The notes: generated by a model not told the origin, from the sequence alone. A DNA stretch of 64,000 nt from Kitasatospora sp. NBC_00458 (GCF_036013975.1 NZ_CP107904.1:6915001-6979000), one strand, 5' to 3'. Positions 20,730 through 30,215 are shown, counted from the first letter of the stretch. A program made the numbers and translations.

Positions 20730-21488
20730 TCAGCCCTCCGTGCGGCGGAGCAGGTAGGTGTCCATGATCCAGCCCTTGCGCACGCGGGCCTCCTCGCGCA
20801 GCTCCCGGATCCGCGGGGCGGTCTCCGCGAGCGGACCGGCGGCGAGGATCTCGTCGGGCGTGCCGAGGTAGGCGCCGTAGAAGACCTCCAGCCCCTCCGG
20901 GTCGACCGCGGTGAAGGCGGCCCGCCCGTCGAGCATCACCACCACGTCGTCCACGCCCTCGGGGAATCCCTCGGCGAGGCGCCGGCCCGTGGTGATCTGC
21001 ACCGGACGGCCGACCCGGGTCAGCGTGGTGCGGTGCCGCGCGGCGAGCGCCGAGACGCTGCTGATCCCCGGGATCACCTCGTACCCGAACGCCGCACCCC
21101 CGCGCGCCAGCACCTCGTCGATCACGGCGATGACGCTGTCGTAGAGGCTCGGGTCGCCCCAGACCAGGAACGCGCCGGTCTCCTCCGGGCCGAGGTGCTC
21201 GGCGACCAGCCGCTCGACCAGGTCGGCCCGGCGGCTGCGCCAGTCCTCCACGGCCGCCGCGTACGCCGGGGTGGTGCGGTCCCGCTCCGCGTCCGACACC
21301 TCCACCACGCGGTGGCCGGGCCGGCCGTGCTCGCCCAGGATCTGCCGGCGCAGCCGGATCATGTCCTGGCGTTCCTCGTTCTTGTCGAGGATGAAGAAGA
21401 CGTCGGTGCGGGCGAGGGCCTTGGCCGCCTGCAGGGTCAGGTGGTCGGGGTCGCCCGCGCCGATGCCGATGACGAAGATGTGCTGCAT
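20730..21488 (-). CDS. cobF: Precorrin-6A synthase (deacetylating)
   Basis: A 252-residue SAM-dependent methyltransferase of the tetrapyrrole methylase fold. It is predicted to methylate C-1 of precorrin-5 with loss of the acetyl group in aerobic cobalamin biosynthesis. The N terminus IFVIGIGAGDPDHLTLQA, the segment FLVWGDPSLYDSVIAV, and VIPGISSVSALAARH are the family's signature regions. The start at 21488 gives the standard N terminus MQHIFVIGIGAGDPD. A more upstream in-frame ATG (21524) adds atypical sequence. It is divergent from metE, whose cobalamin riboswitch lies in the shared intergenic region. The riboswitch faces metE, so it does not obviously control cobF. Confidence 0.92.
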   Translation of the reverse strand: MQHIFVIGIGAGDPDHLTLQAAKALARTDVFFILDKNEERQDMIRLRRQILGEHGRPGHRVVEVSDAERDRTTPAYAAAVEDWRSRRADLVERLVAEHLGPEETGAFLVWGDPSLYDSVIAVIDEVLARGGAAFGYEVIPGISSVSALAARHRTTLTRVGRPVQITTGRRLAEGFPEGVDDVVVMLDGRAAFTAVDPEGLEVFYGAYLGTPDEILAAGPLAETAPRIRELREEARVRKGWIMDTYLLRRTEG

Positions 21489-21672
21489 GACAGCGATTGT
21501 GCCGTCCGTCCGCTGTCCGGCCACCGCCCGCCCGTCCGCCGCGCTGTCCGCCGCCCGCCGTCCGCCGCCCGCTGCTCCTCTCCCCGCCCGCCCGTGTCGG
21601 CCACGGCGCCCTGCGCGCCCACGCGGCCATCCGCCATCCGGACAATCGCCGACGGCGCGGCTCGGGTGGGCC

Positions 21673-21678
21673 TAGGCT
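21673..21678 (+). promoter_or_regulatory. Candidate -10 element for metE
   Basis: TAGGCT lies just upstream of the riboswitch, at the distance expected for a transcript that begins with the aptamer. No convincing -35 hexamer is visible. Confidence 0.4.
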
Positions 21679-21689
21679 GTGCCCCGCAG

Positions 21690-21890
21690 TCGGTTCGCCC
21701 TGCCAGCCAGGCAGGCGCGTCGCAAGAGGGAACCCGGTGGGAATCCGGGACTGCCCCGCAGCGGTGAGTGGGAACGACCGCCGTCACATGCACTGGGCCC
21801 CACCGGGGCCCGGGAAGCGACGGCCACTAGGTGTCCGCCCTTCAAGGGCGGGCGTGCCCGCGAGTCCGAAGACCTGCCACTGCCCGCGTG
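21690..21890 (+). ncRNA. Cobalamin riboswitch (adenosylcobalamin aptamer) controlling metE
   Basis: The conserved core appears in order: GAGGGAACCCGGTGGGAATC (21726 onward), the invariant GGGACTGCCCCGCAGCGGTG (21748 onward), then the B12 box AGTCCGAAGACCTGCCAC at 21863-21880, separated by paired arms. The ends are approximate. It lies 140-350 bases before the MetE start. The expected logic is repression of the B12-independent enzyme when cobalamin is plentiful. No classical terminator/antiterminator was recognised between the aptamer and the ribosome-binding site, so control may be translational. Confidence 0.88.
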
Positions 21891-22033
21891 CACCCCGTAC
21901 GCGGTGATCTCGGTGACCTCGTGGGCGGGTCGGCGAAGCGGGCGGGCACGACTCGGTGCCGCGTCCCCGCTGCCGTACCTTCGCGTCCGCGTGCTCTCCC
22001 GGGATCGCAGCGCGACTCGCGAAGGAGAGTTCC

Positions 22034-24397
22034 GTGTCAACGAGTTCCACCACCCCGCAGGCCGCCGCGCAGGCAGGTCCGCAGGCCGCCGCGCCGCACT
22101 CCACCGCCCCGCAGGCCACCGTGTACGGCTACCCGAGGCAGGGGCCGAACCGGGAGCTGAAGAAGGCCGTCGAGGGCTACTGGGCCGGCCGCGTCGACGC
22201 CGACGCACTGCAGGCCACCGCCGCCGGCCTGCGCCGCGACAACTGGCGGCAGCTGGCCGAGGCCGGGATCGGCGAAGTCCCTACCGGCGACTTCTCGTTC
22301 TACGACCACGTGCTGGACGCCACGGTCGCCGTCGGCGCGATCCCGCCGCGCCACCGCGCCGCCGTCGACGCCGACCCGCTGGCCGGCTACTTCGCGATGG
22401 CCCGCGGCACCCAGGACGTCGCGCCACTGGAGATGACCAAGTGGTTCGACACCAACTACCACTACCTCGTACCCGAGTTGGGGCCGGACACGGTCTTCTC
22501 CGCCGACTCTGCCAAGCCGGTCTCCGAGCTGCGCGAGGCCCTCGCCCTCGGCCACCGCGCCCGCCCGGTACTGGTCGGCCCGCTCACCTACCTGCTGCTC
22601 GCCAAGCCCGCGCCCGGCGTGGCCGCCGGCTTCGAGCCGATCACCCTGCTCGACCGGCTGCTGCCCGTCTACGCCGAACTCCTCGGAGACCTGCGCGCGG
22701 CCGGCGCCGAGTGGGTCCAGCTGGACGAGCCCGCGCTCGTCCAGGACCGCACCCCCGCCGAACTGAACGCCGCCGCCCGGGTCTACCGCGAGCTCGGCGC
22801 GCTCACCGACCGGCCGAGCATCCTCGTCGCGACCTACTTCGACCGGGCCGGCGAGGCCCTGAAGGTCCTCGCCAAGGCCCCCGTCGAGGGCGTCGGCCTG
22901 GACTTCACCGGCCCCGGCGCCGCCAACCTCGCCGACCTCGCCGCCGTCGGCGGACTGCCCGGCAAGCGCCTCGTGGCCGGCGTGGTGGACGGCCGCAACA
23001 TCTGGATCAACGACCTGGAGAAGTCGCTGACCACCCTCGCCACCCTGCTCGGCCTGGCCGACCGGGTGGACGTCGCGCCGTCCAGCTCCCTGCTGCACGT
23101 CCCGCTCGACGCCGGCCGCGAACGCGACCTCGACCCGCAGGTGGCCCGCTGGCTCGCCTTCGCCCGCCAGAAGACCGCCGAGATCACCACCCTCGCCCGG
23201 GGCCTGCGCGAGGGCGTCCACGCGATCACCGCCGAACTCGCCGCCAACCGCGCCGACCTCGCCTCCCGCGCCGCCTCCGCGCTCACCCGCGACCCCGCGG
23301 TCCGCGCCCGCGTCGCCGCCACCACCCCCGGGGACGCCCGCCGCGCCCAGGCCTACCCCGAGCGCGCCGAGGCCCAGCGCGCCCGCCTCGGCCTGCCGCT
23401 GCTCCCCACCACCACCATCGGCTCCTTCCCGCAGACCGCCGAGCTGCGCACCGCCCGCGCCGACCTGCGCGCCGGCCGCCTCGACGGGACCGGGTACCGG
23501 GAGCGGATGGAGGCGGAGGTCCGCGAGGTCGTCGCCTACCAGGAGAAGGCCGGACTGGACGTCCTGGTGCACGGCGAACCCGAGCGCAACGACATGGTCC
23601 AGTACTTCGCCGAGCAGCTCACCGGCTACCTGGCCACCCAGCAGGGCTGGGTGCAGTCCTACGGCACCCGGTACGTCCGGCCGCCGGTGCTGGCCGGCGA
23701 CATCTCCCGCCCGCACCCGATGACGGTCGAATGGTTCCGCTACGCGCAGGACCTGACGGAGCGTCCGGTCAAGGGCATGCTCACCGGACCGGTCACCATG
23801 CTCGCCTGGTCGTTCGTCCGCGACGACCAGCCCCTCGCCGACACCGCCCGGCAGGTCGCCCTCGCACTGCGCGACGAGGTCACCGACCTGGAGGCGGCCG
23901 GCGCCGCCGTCGTCCAGGTCGACGAGCCCGCGCTGCGCGAGACCCTGCCGCTGCGGGCCGCCGACCGGCCGGCGTACCTGGACTGGGCGACCGAGGCGTT
24001 CCGGCTCAGCACCTCCGGGGTCCGCGCCGACACGCAGGTCCACACCCACATGTGCTACGCCGAGTTCGGCGAGATCATGACCGCGATCGACGAGCTCGAC
24101 GCCGACGTGATCTCCCTGGAGGCGGCCCGCTCGCACATGCAGGTCGCCCACGAGCTGGCCGGGGCGGGCTACCCGCGCGAGGTCGGACCCGGTGTCTACG
24201 ACATCCACTCGCCCCGGGTGCCGAGCGCCGAGGAGGCCGCCGAGCTGCTGCGCAGGGGGCTGGCGGCGATCCCCGCCGAGCGGCTCTGGGTCAACCCCGA
24301 CTGCGGCCTGAAGACCCGGGGGTGGCCGGAGACCCGCGCCTCCCTGGAGAACCTGGTCGCCGCCGCCCGCGCGGTCCGCGGCGAACTGGCCGGCTGA
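22034..24397 (+). CDS. metE: Cobalamin-independent methionine synthase
   Basis: A 787-residue enzyme that transfers the methyl group from methyltetrahydrofolate polyglutamate to homocysteine without B12. The two homologous barrels are visible: the N-terminal YGYPRQGPNRELKKAVEGYW region, and the C-terminal catalytic barrel beginning LPLLPTTTIGSFPQT. Zinc-ligand regions HTHMCYAEF (His and Cys near residue 675) and NPDCGLKTRGW (Cys near 757) are intact. The GTG at 22034 follows the strong ribosome-binding site GAAGGAGA (22021-22028). The first 30 residues are a Ser/Thr/Ala/Gln-rich extension. Expression is predicted to be shut down by the upstream cobalamin riboswitch. Confidence 0.96.
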   Translation: MSTSSTTPQAAAQAGPQAAAPHSTAPQATVYGYPRQGPNRELKKAVEGYWAGRVDADALQATAAGLRRDNWRQLAEAGIGEVPTGDFSFYDHVLDATVAVGAIPPRHRAAVDADPLAGYFAMARGTQDVAPLEMTKWFDTNYHYLVPELGPDTVFSADSAKPVSELREALALGHRARPVLVGPLTYLLLAKPAPGVAAGFEPITLLDRLLPVYAELLGDLRAAGAEWVQLDEPALVQDRTPAELNAAARVYRELGALTDRPSILVATYFDRAGEALKVLAKAPVEGVGLDFTGPGAANLADLAAVGGLPGKRLVAGVVDGRNIWINDLEKSLTTLATLLGLADRVDVAPSSSLLHVPLDAGRERDLDPQVARWLAFARQKTAEITTLARGLREGVHAITAELAANRADLASRAASALTRDPAVRARVAATTPGDARRAQAYPERAEAQRARLGLPLLPTTTIGSFPQTAELRTARADLRAGRLDGTGYRERMEAEVREVVAYQEKAGLDVLVHGEPERNDMVQYFAEQLTGYLATQQGWVQSYGTRYVRPPVLAGDISRPHPMTVEWFRYAQDLTERPVKGMLTGPVTMLAWSFVRDDQPLADTARQVALALRDEVTDLEAAGAAVVQVDEPALRETLPLRAADRPAYLDWATEAFRLSTSGVRADTQVHTHMCYAEFGEIMTAIDELDADVISLEAARSHMQVAHELAGAGYPREVGPGVYDIHSPRVPSAEEAAELLRRGLAAIPAERLWVNPDCGLKTRGWPETRASLENLVAAARAVRGELAG

Positions 24398-24414
24398 CCC
24401 CACCCCGCCGCACC

Positions 24415-24453
24415 CCGCCGGGGGGCCGCCTGCCCGCAGGCGGCCCCCGGCGG
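24415..24453 (+). terminator. Hairpin terminator after metE
   Basis: A stem of about 18 bp (CCGCCGGGGGGCCGCCTGC against GCAGGCGGCCCCCGGCGG, one G bulged) with a two-base loop, located 18 bp after the metE stop. Confidence 0.75.
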
Positions 24454-24614
24454 GGCCCACCACCCGCCGCCCACCGGCTCTCCCCGGCCCGGTCGGGCGG
24501 CACCGTGGTCGTCTTGTGGTGCGGAGAAGATTGCTGACAGGATCTCAGGCGGGTATGGCCCCGCGACGGAACCGCGGCGGGGCACCTCCGGAACGGCGCG
24601 CACGAGGAGGCCGG

Positions 24615-27251
24615 ATGGCACGTGTCAACCTGCGGGCTGCATTCATGAGCGGCCTCTCTTCGACGGTGACGGCGCAACAGGTCTTCACCAACCGGGTCGA
24701 CGAGGTGGCCGCCTTCGGCCGGTCGGTGGACGCGTTCCACCGGGCACTGGACGAGGCCGGGGTCTCGCCGGTCGTGGACCGTGCACAGGGCCGCCGCAAC
24801 GTCCTGACCTTCTACGGGGTGGGGGGCATAGGCAAGACGACGCTCTCCCACGAGCTCGAACGACGCCTCCTCGCCGACACGCAGGCCGAGGGCCGTGACG
24901 ACGTCGCGACGGTGCGGATCGACCTCTCGGAGGAGGGCGCCTGCGACACCGAGAGCCTGCTGCTGCGCCTTCGCGCAGGCCTGGGGCAGCTGGGGAGCCG
25001 CTGGCCCGCCTTCGACCTGGCGCTGGCGTCCTACTGGGCGCGCGCCCATCCCGGAGAGACGCTGCAGGAGTTCCTGGACGCCTCTCCGGCGCTTCGCCGT
25101 GCCTCGCGGAGCATCGGGCTGGGCGACCAGATCGCGGAGAGCGTGCGGCAGGTCGACCCCGCCGGCCTGGGCGGCCTCGCAGGGCTCGCCCACCGCGCGG
25201 CGCTGGCCACCTACCGGGCCGTCCGGGACCGCGTGCGGGAAGGGCGACTGCTCTCGGACTGCGAGCTGTTCGCCGAACTGGTCGAGGCGGACGCCGACTA
25301 CGAGACGCTCTCGTACTTCCCCTACCTCCTGGCCTGGGACCTCGAAAGGCTGCCGGGCCGAGGCCGCGCGGGCCGGCGGCCGACGGTGTGCGTGTTCCTC
25401 GACACCTTCGAGGTGGTCAACGGCCGGGCCGACCGGGCGGTGGAACGGATCCTCCAGCGCTGCGTCTACCTGATGCCGAACGTGCTGTTCGTGATCACCG
25501 GCCGCAACCGCGTCGACTGGGCCGACTCGGGCGCGGGCGCCGAGATCGACTTCACCGGAGCGCAGTGCTGGCCCAATCTGCACTTCAGCAACGACACGGC
25601 GGAACCGCGCCAGCACCTCGTCGGATACCTCTCGGACTCCGACGCCGACAGCTACCTCAGTGAGGCGCTCACCCGGGACGGGGAGCCCGCCATGTCGCCG
25701 GAGGTCCGGGAGCGCATCATCTCGGGCGGCCAGGGCCTGCCCCTCTACCTGGACCTCTCGGTGTCGCACTTCGCCGCGCTGCTGGCGCGCGGCGGGCAGC
25801 CCTCGGTGGCGGACTTCGGCGGCTCGTTCACCGCGGTCGCCACCCGCTCGATCAGGGACCTCCCCCGCGACGAACGCGATCTGGTCCGTACGGCGGCCCT
25901 CACCGACCGGGTCGACGCCGCACTGCTGCGGGCCGGCCAGCCGGGCGTTCCCGACGGGAGCGTGGCCAGGTTCCTCCGCAGGCCGTTCCTCACCCACGAC
26001 GACGCCTACGCCTTGCCGTACGCCCTGCACACGGCGCTGCGGCACGCCATCGGCGAGGCCGACCGGTCCCTCCCGGACGGCTGGTCCGACCGTGACCGGA
26101 ACAAGGTCGCGGGCAGGCTGCTGACCTGGCTGGGCCGGGGCGTGGGCCCTTCGGGCGGGCGTGCCGCGACCGCGCAGGCCCTGGAGTCCGGCCTCAGGCT
26201 CTCGGCCGCGCACGGTGTCTTCGACGACTGGATGGCCCAGGCCACCCAGCGCCTGGTCGAGGCCGGCCAGTGGTCGGAGCTCGGCGCCGGGCTCACCGCC
26301 GGCCCGGCCGACGGGGCCGGGTACCGGGCGGTCCGCGCCGCGATACGGGGTGTCCAACTGCGTCGTACGGGCCGCGTGGAGGAGGCGATCGACCTCCTCG
26401 GCGGTGCCGGGGAGGGGCTGCCGCCCGACAGCCGCACGGCGCAGCTCCTGCGCATCCACCTCGCGCACGCCCTGCGCAACCACGGCGACTACTCGGCGGC
26501 GGCGGAGATCTACCAGGACCTGCTGGGTGGCGAGTTCGACGCGGCCGCCCGCTACTGGCTCTGCGACCACCACTACCTCAACGGGCGCTTCGCCACGGCC
26601 CTCGCCGCCCTGCGCGAGCAGCGCAGCCGGGGCCCGGAGGACGAGGGGGAGCGGCTCCGGCTGCTCGGCCACATCTGGCGGGTCAACGCGCGGTTCGACG
26701 AGGCGACCGCCGCCTACACCGAGGCGGTCGACCTGGCCCGGAGCGAGGGACTGGCCGCCGCCGAGGCGAAGGCCCAGGCCAACCTGGCACAGACGGCCTG
26801 CTGGTCCGGGGACGTGGCCGCGGTGTCGGCCGCGGCGGCCCGGGCCAGGGACCTGCTGGACCTCGTGCCCAACCCGGTCGAGCTGGTCAAGATCCGGTCC
26901 GCCGAAGCGGTGGCCCTCGCGATGAGCGGCGCCGCCCGCGAGGCGGCGGACGCCGTCGGCGACACCCGGCGGCTGGCGGACGGGATCACCTACCGCGGCG
27001 GCCACAACCTCGCGGACGTGGCCGAGATCCTGCTCGGCGTGCTGGCCGGAGACCACGACGCCGCCCGGCGGACGCGGTCCGAGCTGGACCACCGCACCCG
27101 GGCCTCCGGCGGGAACACCTACTGGGTGCCCATCGCGACCAGTTGGATCGACGGTGCCGGGCGGGCCGCCGAGCACGTGCCGGAGGTGGACTGGGTCGAC
27201 GGCCCGGCCGGGTCGCTGGGACGCTGGGCCGAGTTGGTGACCCACCGGTGA
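24615..27251 (+). CDS. STAND-type ATPase with C-terminal TPR repeats
   Basis: An 878-residue protein. An N-terminal segment of about 65 residues precedes a P-loop NTPase with Walker A YGVGGIGKTTLS (near residue 75) and a Walker B-like VCVFLDTFE (near 260). NGRADRAVERILQRC and VLFVITGRNRVDW (sensor-like) come next. A winged-helix-like region and C-terminal TPR helices (about 560-850: EAIDLLGGAG, AAEIYQDLLGG, EATAAYTEAVDLARSEG) complete the protein. This is the NB-ARC/NACHT-like STAND plan used in signalling and immunity. The ATG at 24615 follows GAGGAGG (24604-24610). It runs with the downstream oxidoreductase gene (75-bp gap), and the pair probably forms an operon. The activating signal is unknown. 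Confidence 0.85.
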   Translation: MARVNLRAAFMSGLSSTVTAQQVFTNRVDEVAAFGRSVDAFHRALDEAGVSPVVDRAQGRRNVLTFYGVGGIGKTTLSHELERRLLADTQAEGRDDVATVRIDLSEEGACDTESLLLRLRAGLGQLGSRWPAFDLALASYWARAHPGETLQEFLDASPALRRASRSIGLGDQIAESVRQVDPAGLGGLAGLAHRAALATYRAVRDRVREGRLLSDCELFAELVEADADYETLSYFPYLLAWDLERLPGRGRAGRRPTVCVFLDTFEVVNGRADRAVERILQRCVYLMPNVLFVITGRNRVDWADSGAGAEIDFTGAQCWPNLHFSNDTAEPRQHLVGYLSDSDADSYLSEALTRDGEPAMSPEVRERIISGGQGLPLYLDLSVSHFAALLARGGQPSVADFGGSFTAVATRSIRDLPRDERDLVRTAALTDRVDAALLRAGQPGVPDGSVARFLRRPFLTHDDAYALPYALHTALRHAIGEADRSLPDGWSDRDRNKVAGRLLTWLGRGVGPSGGRAATAQALESGLRLSAAHGVFDDWMAQATQRLVEAGQWSELGAGLTAGPADGAGYRAVRAAIRGVQLRRTGRVEEAIDLLGGAGEGLPPDSRTAQLLRIHLAHALRNHGDYSAAAEIYQDLLGGEFDAAARYWLCDHHYLNGRFATALAALREQRSRGPEDEGERLRLLGHIWRVNARFDEATAAYTEAVDLARSEGLAAAEAKAQANLAQTACWSGDVAAVSAAAARARDLLDLVPNPVELVKIRSAEAVALAMSGAAREAADAVGDTRRLADGITYRGGHNLADVAEILLGVLAGDHDAARRTRSELDHRTRASGGNTYWVPIATSWIDGAGRAAEHVPEVDWVDGPAGSLGRWAELVTHR

Positions 27252-27326
27252 CACGCCGGGGCGGCCGGACAGCCGGTCCGTCCGCCCCGGCCGGCAGCCG
27301 AACCGCACGAGGAGAGCAGCACCGCA

Positions 27327-28280
27327 ATGACTGACCTGGTACGCGTCGGCCTGGTCGGGGCCGGGATCATCGCCGAGACCCACCTCGCCGTGCTGGCCGA
27401 GCAGGACCGTGTGTCCCTGGAGTTCACCGTCGATCCCCGCCCGGGGAGGCAGCCCACCTTCCGCGGCGACCCGGCGCCCCACTACGCGGACCTCGCCGAC
27501 GCCCTCCGGGCGCACCGGCCGGACCTGGTCGTGCTCGCCACGCCCACGGACACGCACGCGGACCTCGCGGTCGAGGCCCTGGCCGGATCCACGGCCAGGG
27601 TGCTCGTGGAGAAGCCCCTCGTCCACGACCTGGCCTCGCTCGCCCGGCTCAGGGGGCTGGACGAGGCGCTCGACGTGCGGGGGAGGCTGTTCACCGCCCA
27701 CCACTTCGCCTTCTCGCCGGAGGTGGACTGGGCGGCGGCGCTGATGGCCGACCACCCCGAGTGGGGGCCCGTGACGACCGTCACCTCGGCGTTCTACGAC
27801 CCGTACGTCCTCAAGGACGCCGAGGCCTTCGCGGCGTACGGCTCCAGCTGGATGGACTCCGGGGTGAACCAGCTCAGCATGCTCACCCGGTTCGTGGACT
27901 TCACTGAGCTGACATCCGCCCGGCAGGGCGACGGCGGTGCGAGCGCGTGGTGCACGGCGCGGTACCGGTCGCGCGGCGAGTCGGGCACGGCCCGGCTGCG
28001 CAGCAGTTGGCTGACCGGTTCCAGCAGCAAGGAGAGCAGCCTCGTCTTCGGTCGTTCGGGCGTCGAGGTCTGGATCGACCACACCGCGCTGACCGGTTTC
28101 GCGGCCCGGGGCGGCGACCTGCTGGCCGCCTTCGGCACCGACGGCCGGACGCCCCGGAAGATCGCCCACTACCGCCCGCTCTACGCGAGCCTGCTCTCCG
28201 ACCGGCCCGACCCGGTCCTCGGGTTCGACGCCGCCGCGGGCATCACGGAGATCCACCACGCGGTGCCCGGAGCCGGTTAG
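27327..28280 (+). CDS. Gfo/Idh/MocA-family NAD(P)-dependent oxidoreductase
   Basis: A 317-residue two-domain dehydrogenase. The N-terminal Rossmann domain carries VGLVGAGIIAETHL. The family signature VLVEKPLVHDL, with the catalytic-site Lys of the EKP motif, lies near residue 92. The C-terminal alpha/beta domain includes FTAHHFAFSPEVDW and WMDSGVNQLSMLTRF. The family oxidises or reduces sugars, inositols and related substrates, and this substrate is not deducible. A GAGGAGAGC ribosome-binding site precedes the ATG. Its proximity to the STAND ATPase, rather than to sugar metabolism genes, is unusual. Confidence 0.88.
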   Translation: MTDLVRVGLVGAGIIAETHLAVLAEQDRVSLEFTVDPRPGRQPTFRGDPAPHYADLADALRAHRPDLVVLATPTDTHADLAVEALAGSTARVLVEKPLVHDLASLARLRGLDEALDVRGRLFTAHHFAFSPEVDWAAALMADHPEWGPVTTVTSAFYDPYVLKDAEAFAAYGSSWMDSGVNQLSMLTRFVDFTELTSARQGDGGASAWCTARYRSRGESGTARLRSSWLTGSSSKESSLVFGRSGVEVWIDHTALTGFAARGGDLLAAFGTDGRTPRKIAHYRPLYASLLSDRPDPVLGFDAAAGITEIHHAVPGAG

Positions 28281-28408
28281 CCGGAGGCGCCGACGAGGGT
28301 GCCGACCGGGGTGCCGAGGGGGTTCGGGGAGGGGTGCGGGGGGTGTGGGCGGGGCGGGGCGGGAGGGGCTCCCGGGGACCCGTTTCGGTGGGCGGGCGGG
28401 GCCGGAGC

Positions 28409-28414
28409 TAGCAT
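28409..28414 (+). promoter_or_regulatory. Candidate -10 element for gap
   Basis: TAGCAT lies 33 bp before the GTG start of the GAPDH gene, at a suitable distance for a short leader. The -35 region is G-rich and not recognisable. Confidence 0.35.
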
Positions 28415-28446
28415 GTGTACACCCTCCTAGCTCGAAAGATGGACTT

Positions 28447-29889
28447 GTGACTGTCAACGACGACGTGTTCACGGACTGGAAGAACCGCGAGGAGATCGCG
28501 GAGTCGATGATTCCGATCATCGGCCGACTGCACCGGGAGCGGGACGTCACAGTCCTGCTGCACAGCCGCTCCCTGGTGAACAAGTCGGTGGTCAGCATCC
28601 TCAAGACCCACCGGTTCGCCCGCCAGATAGCCGGCGAGGAGCTCTCGGTCACCGAGACGCTGCCCTTCCTCCAGGCGCTCACCACCCTCGATCTCGGGCC
28701 CTCCCAGATCGACCTCGGCATGCTCGCCGCGACCTACCGCGCGGACGACCGCGGTCTCTCGGTGGAGGAGTTCACCGCGGAGGCCGTCGCCGGCGCGACG
28801 GGGGACGGCAAGATCGAGCGCTCCGGCTCGCGTGACGTCGTGCTCTACGGCTTCGGCCGGATCGGCCGCCTCGTGGCCCGCCTGCTGATCGAGAAGGCCT
28901 CCGACAACGGCCTGCGCCTCAAGGCCATCGTCGTCCGCCAGGGCGGTGACCAGGACATCGTGAAGCGCGCCTCGCTGCTGCGGCGCGACTCGATCCACGG
29001 CCAGTTCCAGGGCACCATCACCGTGGACGAGGCGACCAGCACGATCATCGCGAACGGCAACGCGATCAAGGTGATCTACGCCAACGACCCCTCCGAGGTC
29101 GACTACACGGAGTACGGGATCAAGGACGCGATCCTGATCGACAACACCGGCAAGTGGCGCGACCGCGAGGGGCTGTCCAAGCACCTGCGCCCCGGTGTCG
29201 ACAAGGTCGTCCTGACCGCCCCGGGCAAGGGCGACGTGCCCAACATCGTGCACGGCGTGAACCACGACACGATCAAGCCGGACGAGCAGGTCATCTCCTG
29301 CGCGTCCTGCACCACCAACGCGATCGTGCCGCCGCTGAAGGCGATGGACGACGAGTACGGCGTGCTGCGCGGCCACGTGGAGACCGTCCACTCGTTCACC
29401 AACGACCAGAACCTGCTGGACAACTACCACAAGGCCGACCGCCGCGGCCGCTCGGCGCCGCTGAACATGGTGATCACCGAGACCGGTGCCGCCTCGGCCG
29501 TCGCCAAGGCGCTGCCGGACCTCAAGGCGAAGATCACCGGCAGCTCGATCCGCGTGCCGGTGCCGGACGTCTCGATCGCGATCCTCAACCTGCAGCTGGC
29601 GCGCGAGACCACCCGCGAGGAGGTCCTGGAGCACCTCCGCGAGGTGTCGCTGACCTCGTCGCTGAAGCGTCAGATCGACTTCACCACCGCGCCCGACGCC
29701 GTGTCGAACGACTTCATCGGCTCGCGGCACGCGTCGATCGTGGACGCCGGCGCCACCAAGGTCGAGGGCGACAACGCGATCCTCTACCTGTGGTACGACA
29801 ACGAGTTCGGCTACTCCTGCCAGGTCATCCGGGTCGTCCAGTACGTCTCCGGCGTCGAGTACCCGACCTACCCGGCCCCGGCGGCCTGA
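28447..29889 (+). CDS. gap: Glyceraldehyde-3-phosphate dehydrogenase, long form
   Basis: A 480-residue NAD(P)-dependent GAPDH with an N-terminal extension of about 125 residues (helical, DWKNREEIAESMIPIIGRLHRE) not found in the classical 330-residue enzyme. The catalytic core begins with VLYGFGRIGRLVARLL. The active-site Cys is in ISCASCTTNAIVPPL and the C-terminal catalytic-domain segment WYDNEFGYSCQV is intact. It interconverts glyceraldehyde 3-phosphate and 1,3-bisphosphoglycerate in central carbon metabolism. The long form is a second GAPDH type found in streptomycetes and some other bacteria. The GTG start at 28447 gives the expected N terminus. A nearby ATG is out of frame. Confidence 0.94.
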   Translation: MTVNDDVFTDWKNREEIAESMIPIIGRLHRERDVTVLLHSRSLVNKSVVSILKTHRFARQIAGEELSVTETLPFLQALTTLDLGPSQIDLGMLAATYRADDRGLSVEEFTAEAVAGATGDGKIERSGSRDVVLYGFGRIGRLVARLLIEKASDNGLRLKAIVVRQGGDQDIVKRASLLRRDSIHGQFQGTITVDEATSTIIANGNAIKVIYANDPSEVDYTEYGIKDAILIDNTGKWRDREGLSKHLRPGVDKVVLTAPGKGDVPNIVHGVNHDTIKPDEQVISCASCTTNAIVPPLKAMDDEYGVLRGHVETVHSFTNDQNLLDNYHKADRRGRSAPLNMVITETGAASAVAKALPDLKAKITGSSIRVPVPDVSIAILNLQLARETTREEVLEHLREVSLTSSLKRQIDFTTAPDAVSNDFIGSRHASIVDAGATKVEGDNAILYLWYDNEFGYSCQVIRVVQYVSGVEYPTYPAPAA

Positions 29890-29936
29890 TCGGCGAGGTC
29901 TCACGGAGTCCCCAAGGAGTCCCCAAGGAGTCCCCA

Positions 29937-29975
29937 CGGCGGGGCGGCAACCGGTTCCCGGTTGCCGCCCCGCCG
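29937..29975 (+). terminator. Hairpin terminator after gap
   Basis: A perfect 18-bp stem (CGGCGGGGCGGCAACCGG with its complement) and a three-base loop, 47 bp past the gap stop. Just before it, AAGGAGTCCCC is repeated in tandem (29907-29936). Confidence 0.85.
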
Positions 29976-30199
29976 TCGTTCCCGTGTACACGGTCGCCGG
30001 GTGTGTCAATCGTGTGTCCTGCGGAGGAACGGACGCCGCGAGGAGGTGTCGTCCGGCCGCTCCGGCGGGCCGTGGCGGGTGCCGCCGCGGGGATGTTGGA
30101 GGACTGTTAACCCTGGTGTGGCCTGCTGCTTTACGGACGGGGGTGGGCGGGTCGGTCGAATGGTGCAGGGGTGTCGTCCGGCCGCCGGACGAGTGGCCG

Positions 30200-30215
30200 A
30201 ATGGTCTATACCAAT
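30200..30215 (+). promoter_or_regulatory. DasR-like (dre) operator candidate upstream of the glycosyltransferase
   Basis: AATGGTCTATACCAAT is a near-palindrome whose core TGGTCTATACCA matches the DasR-responsive element core TGGTCTAGACCA at 11 of 12 positions. DasR is the GntR-family N-acetylglucosamine regulator of streptomycetes. The site lies 49 bp before the GT2 start, and a -10-like TACTGT (30220-30225) follows immediately. Binding would block transcription. Confidence 0.5.
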
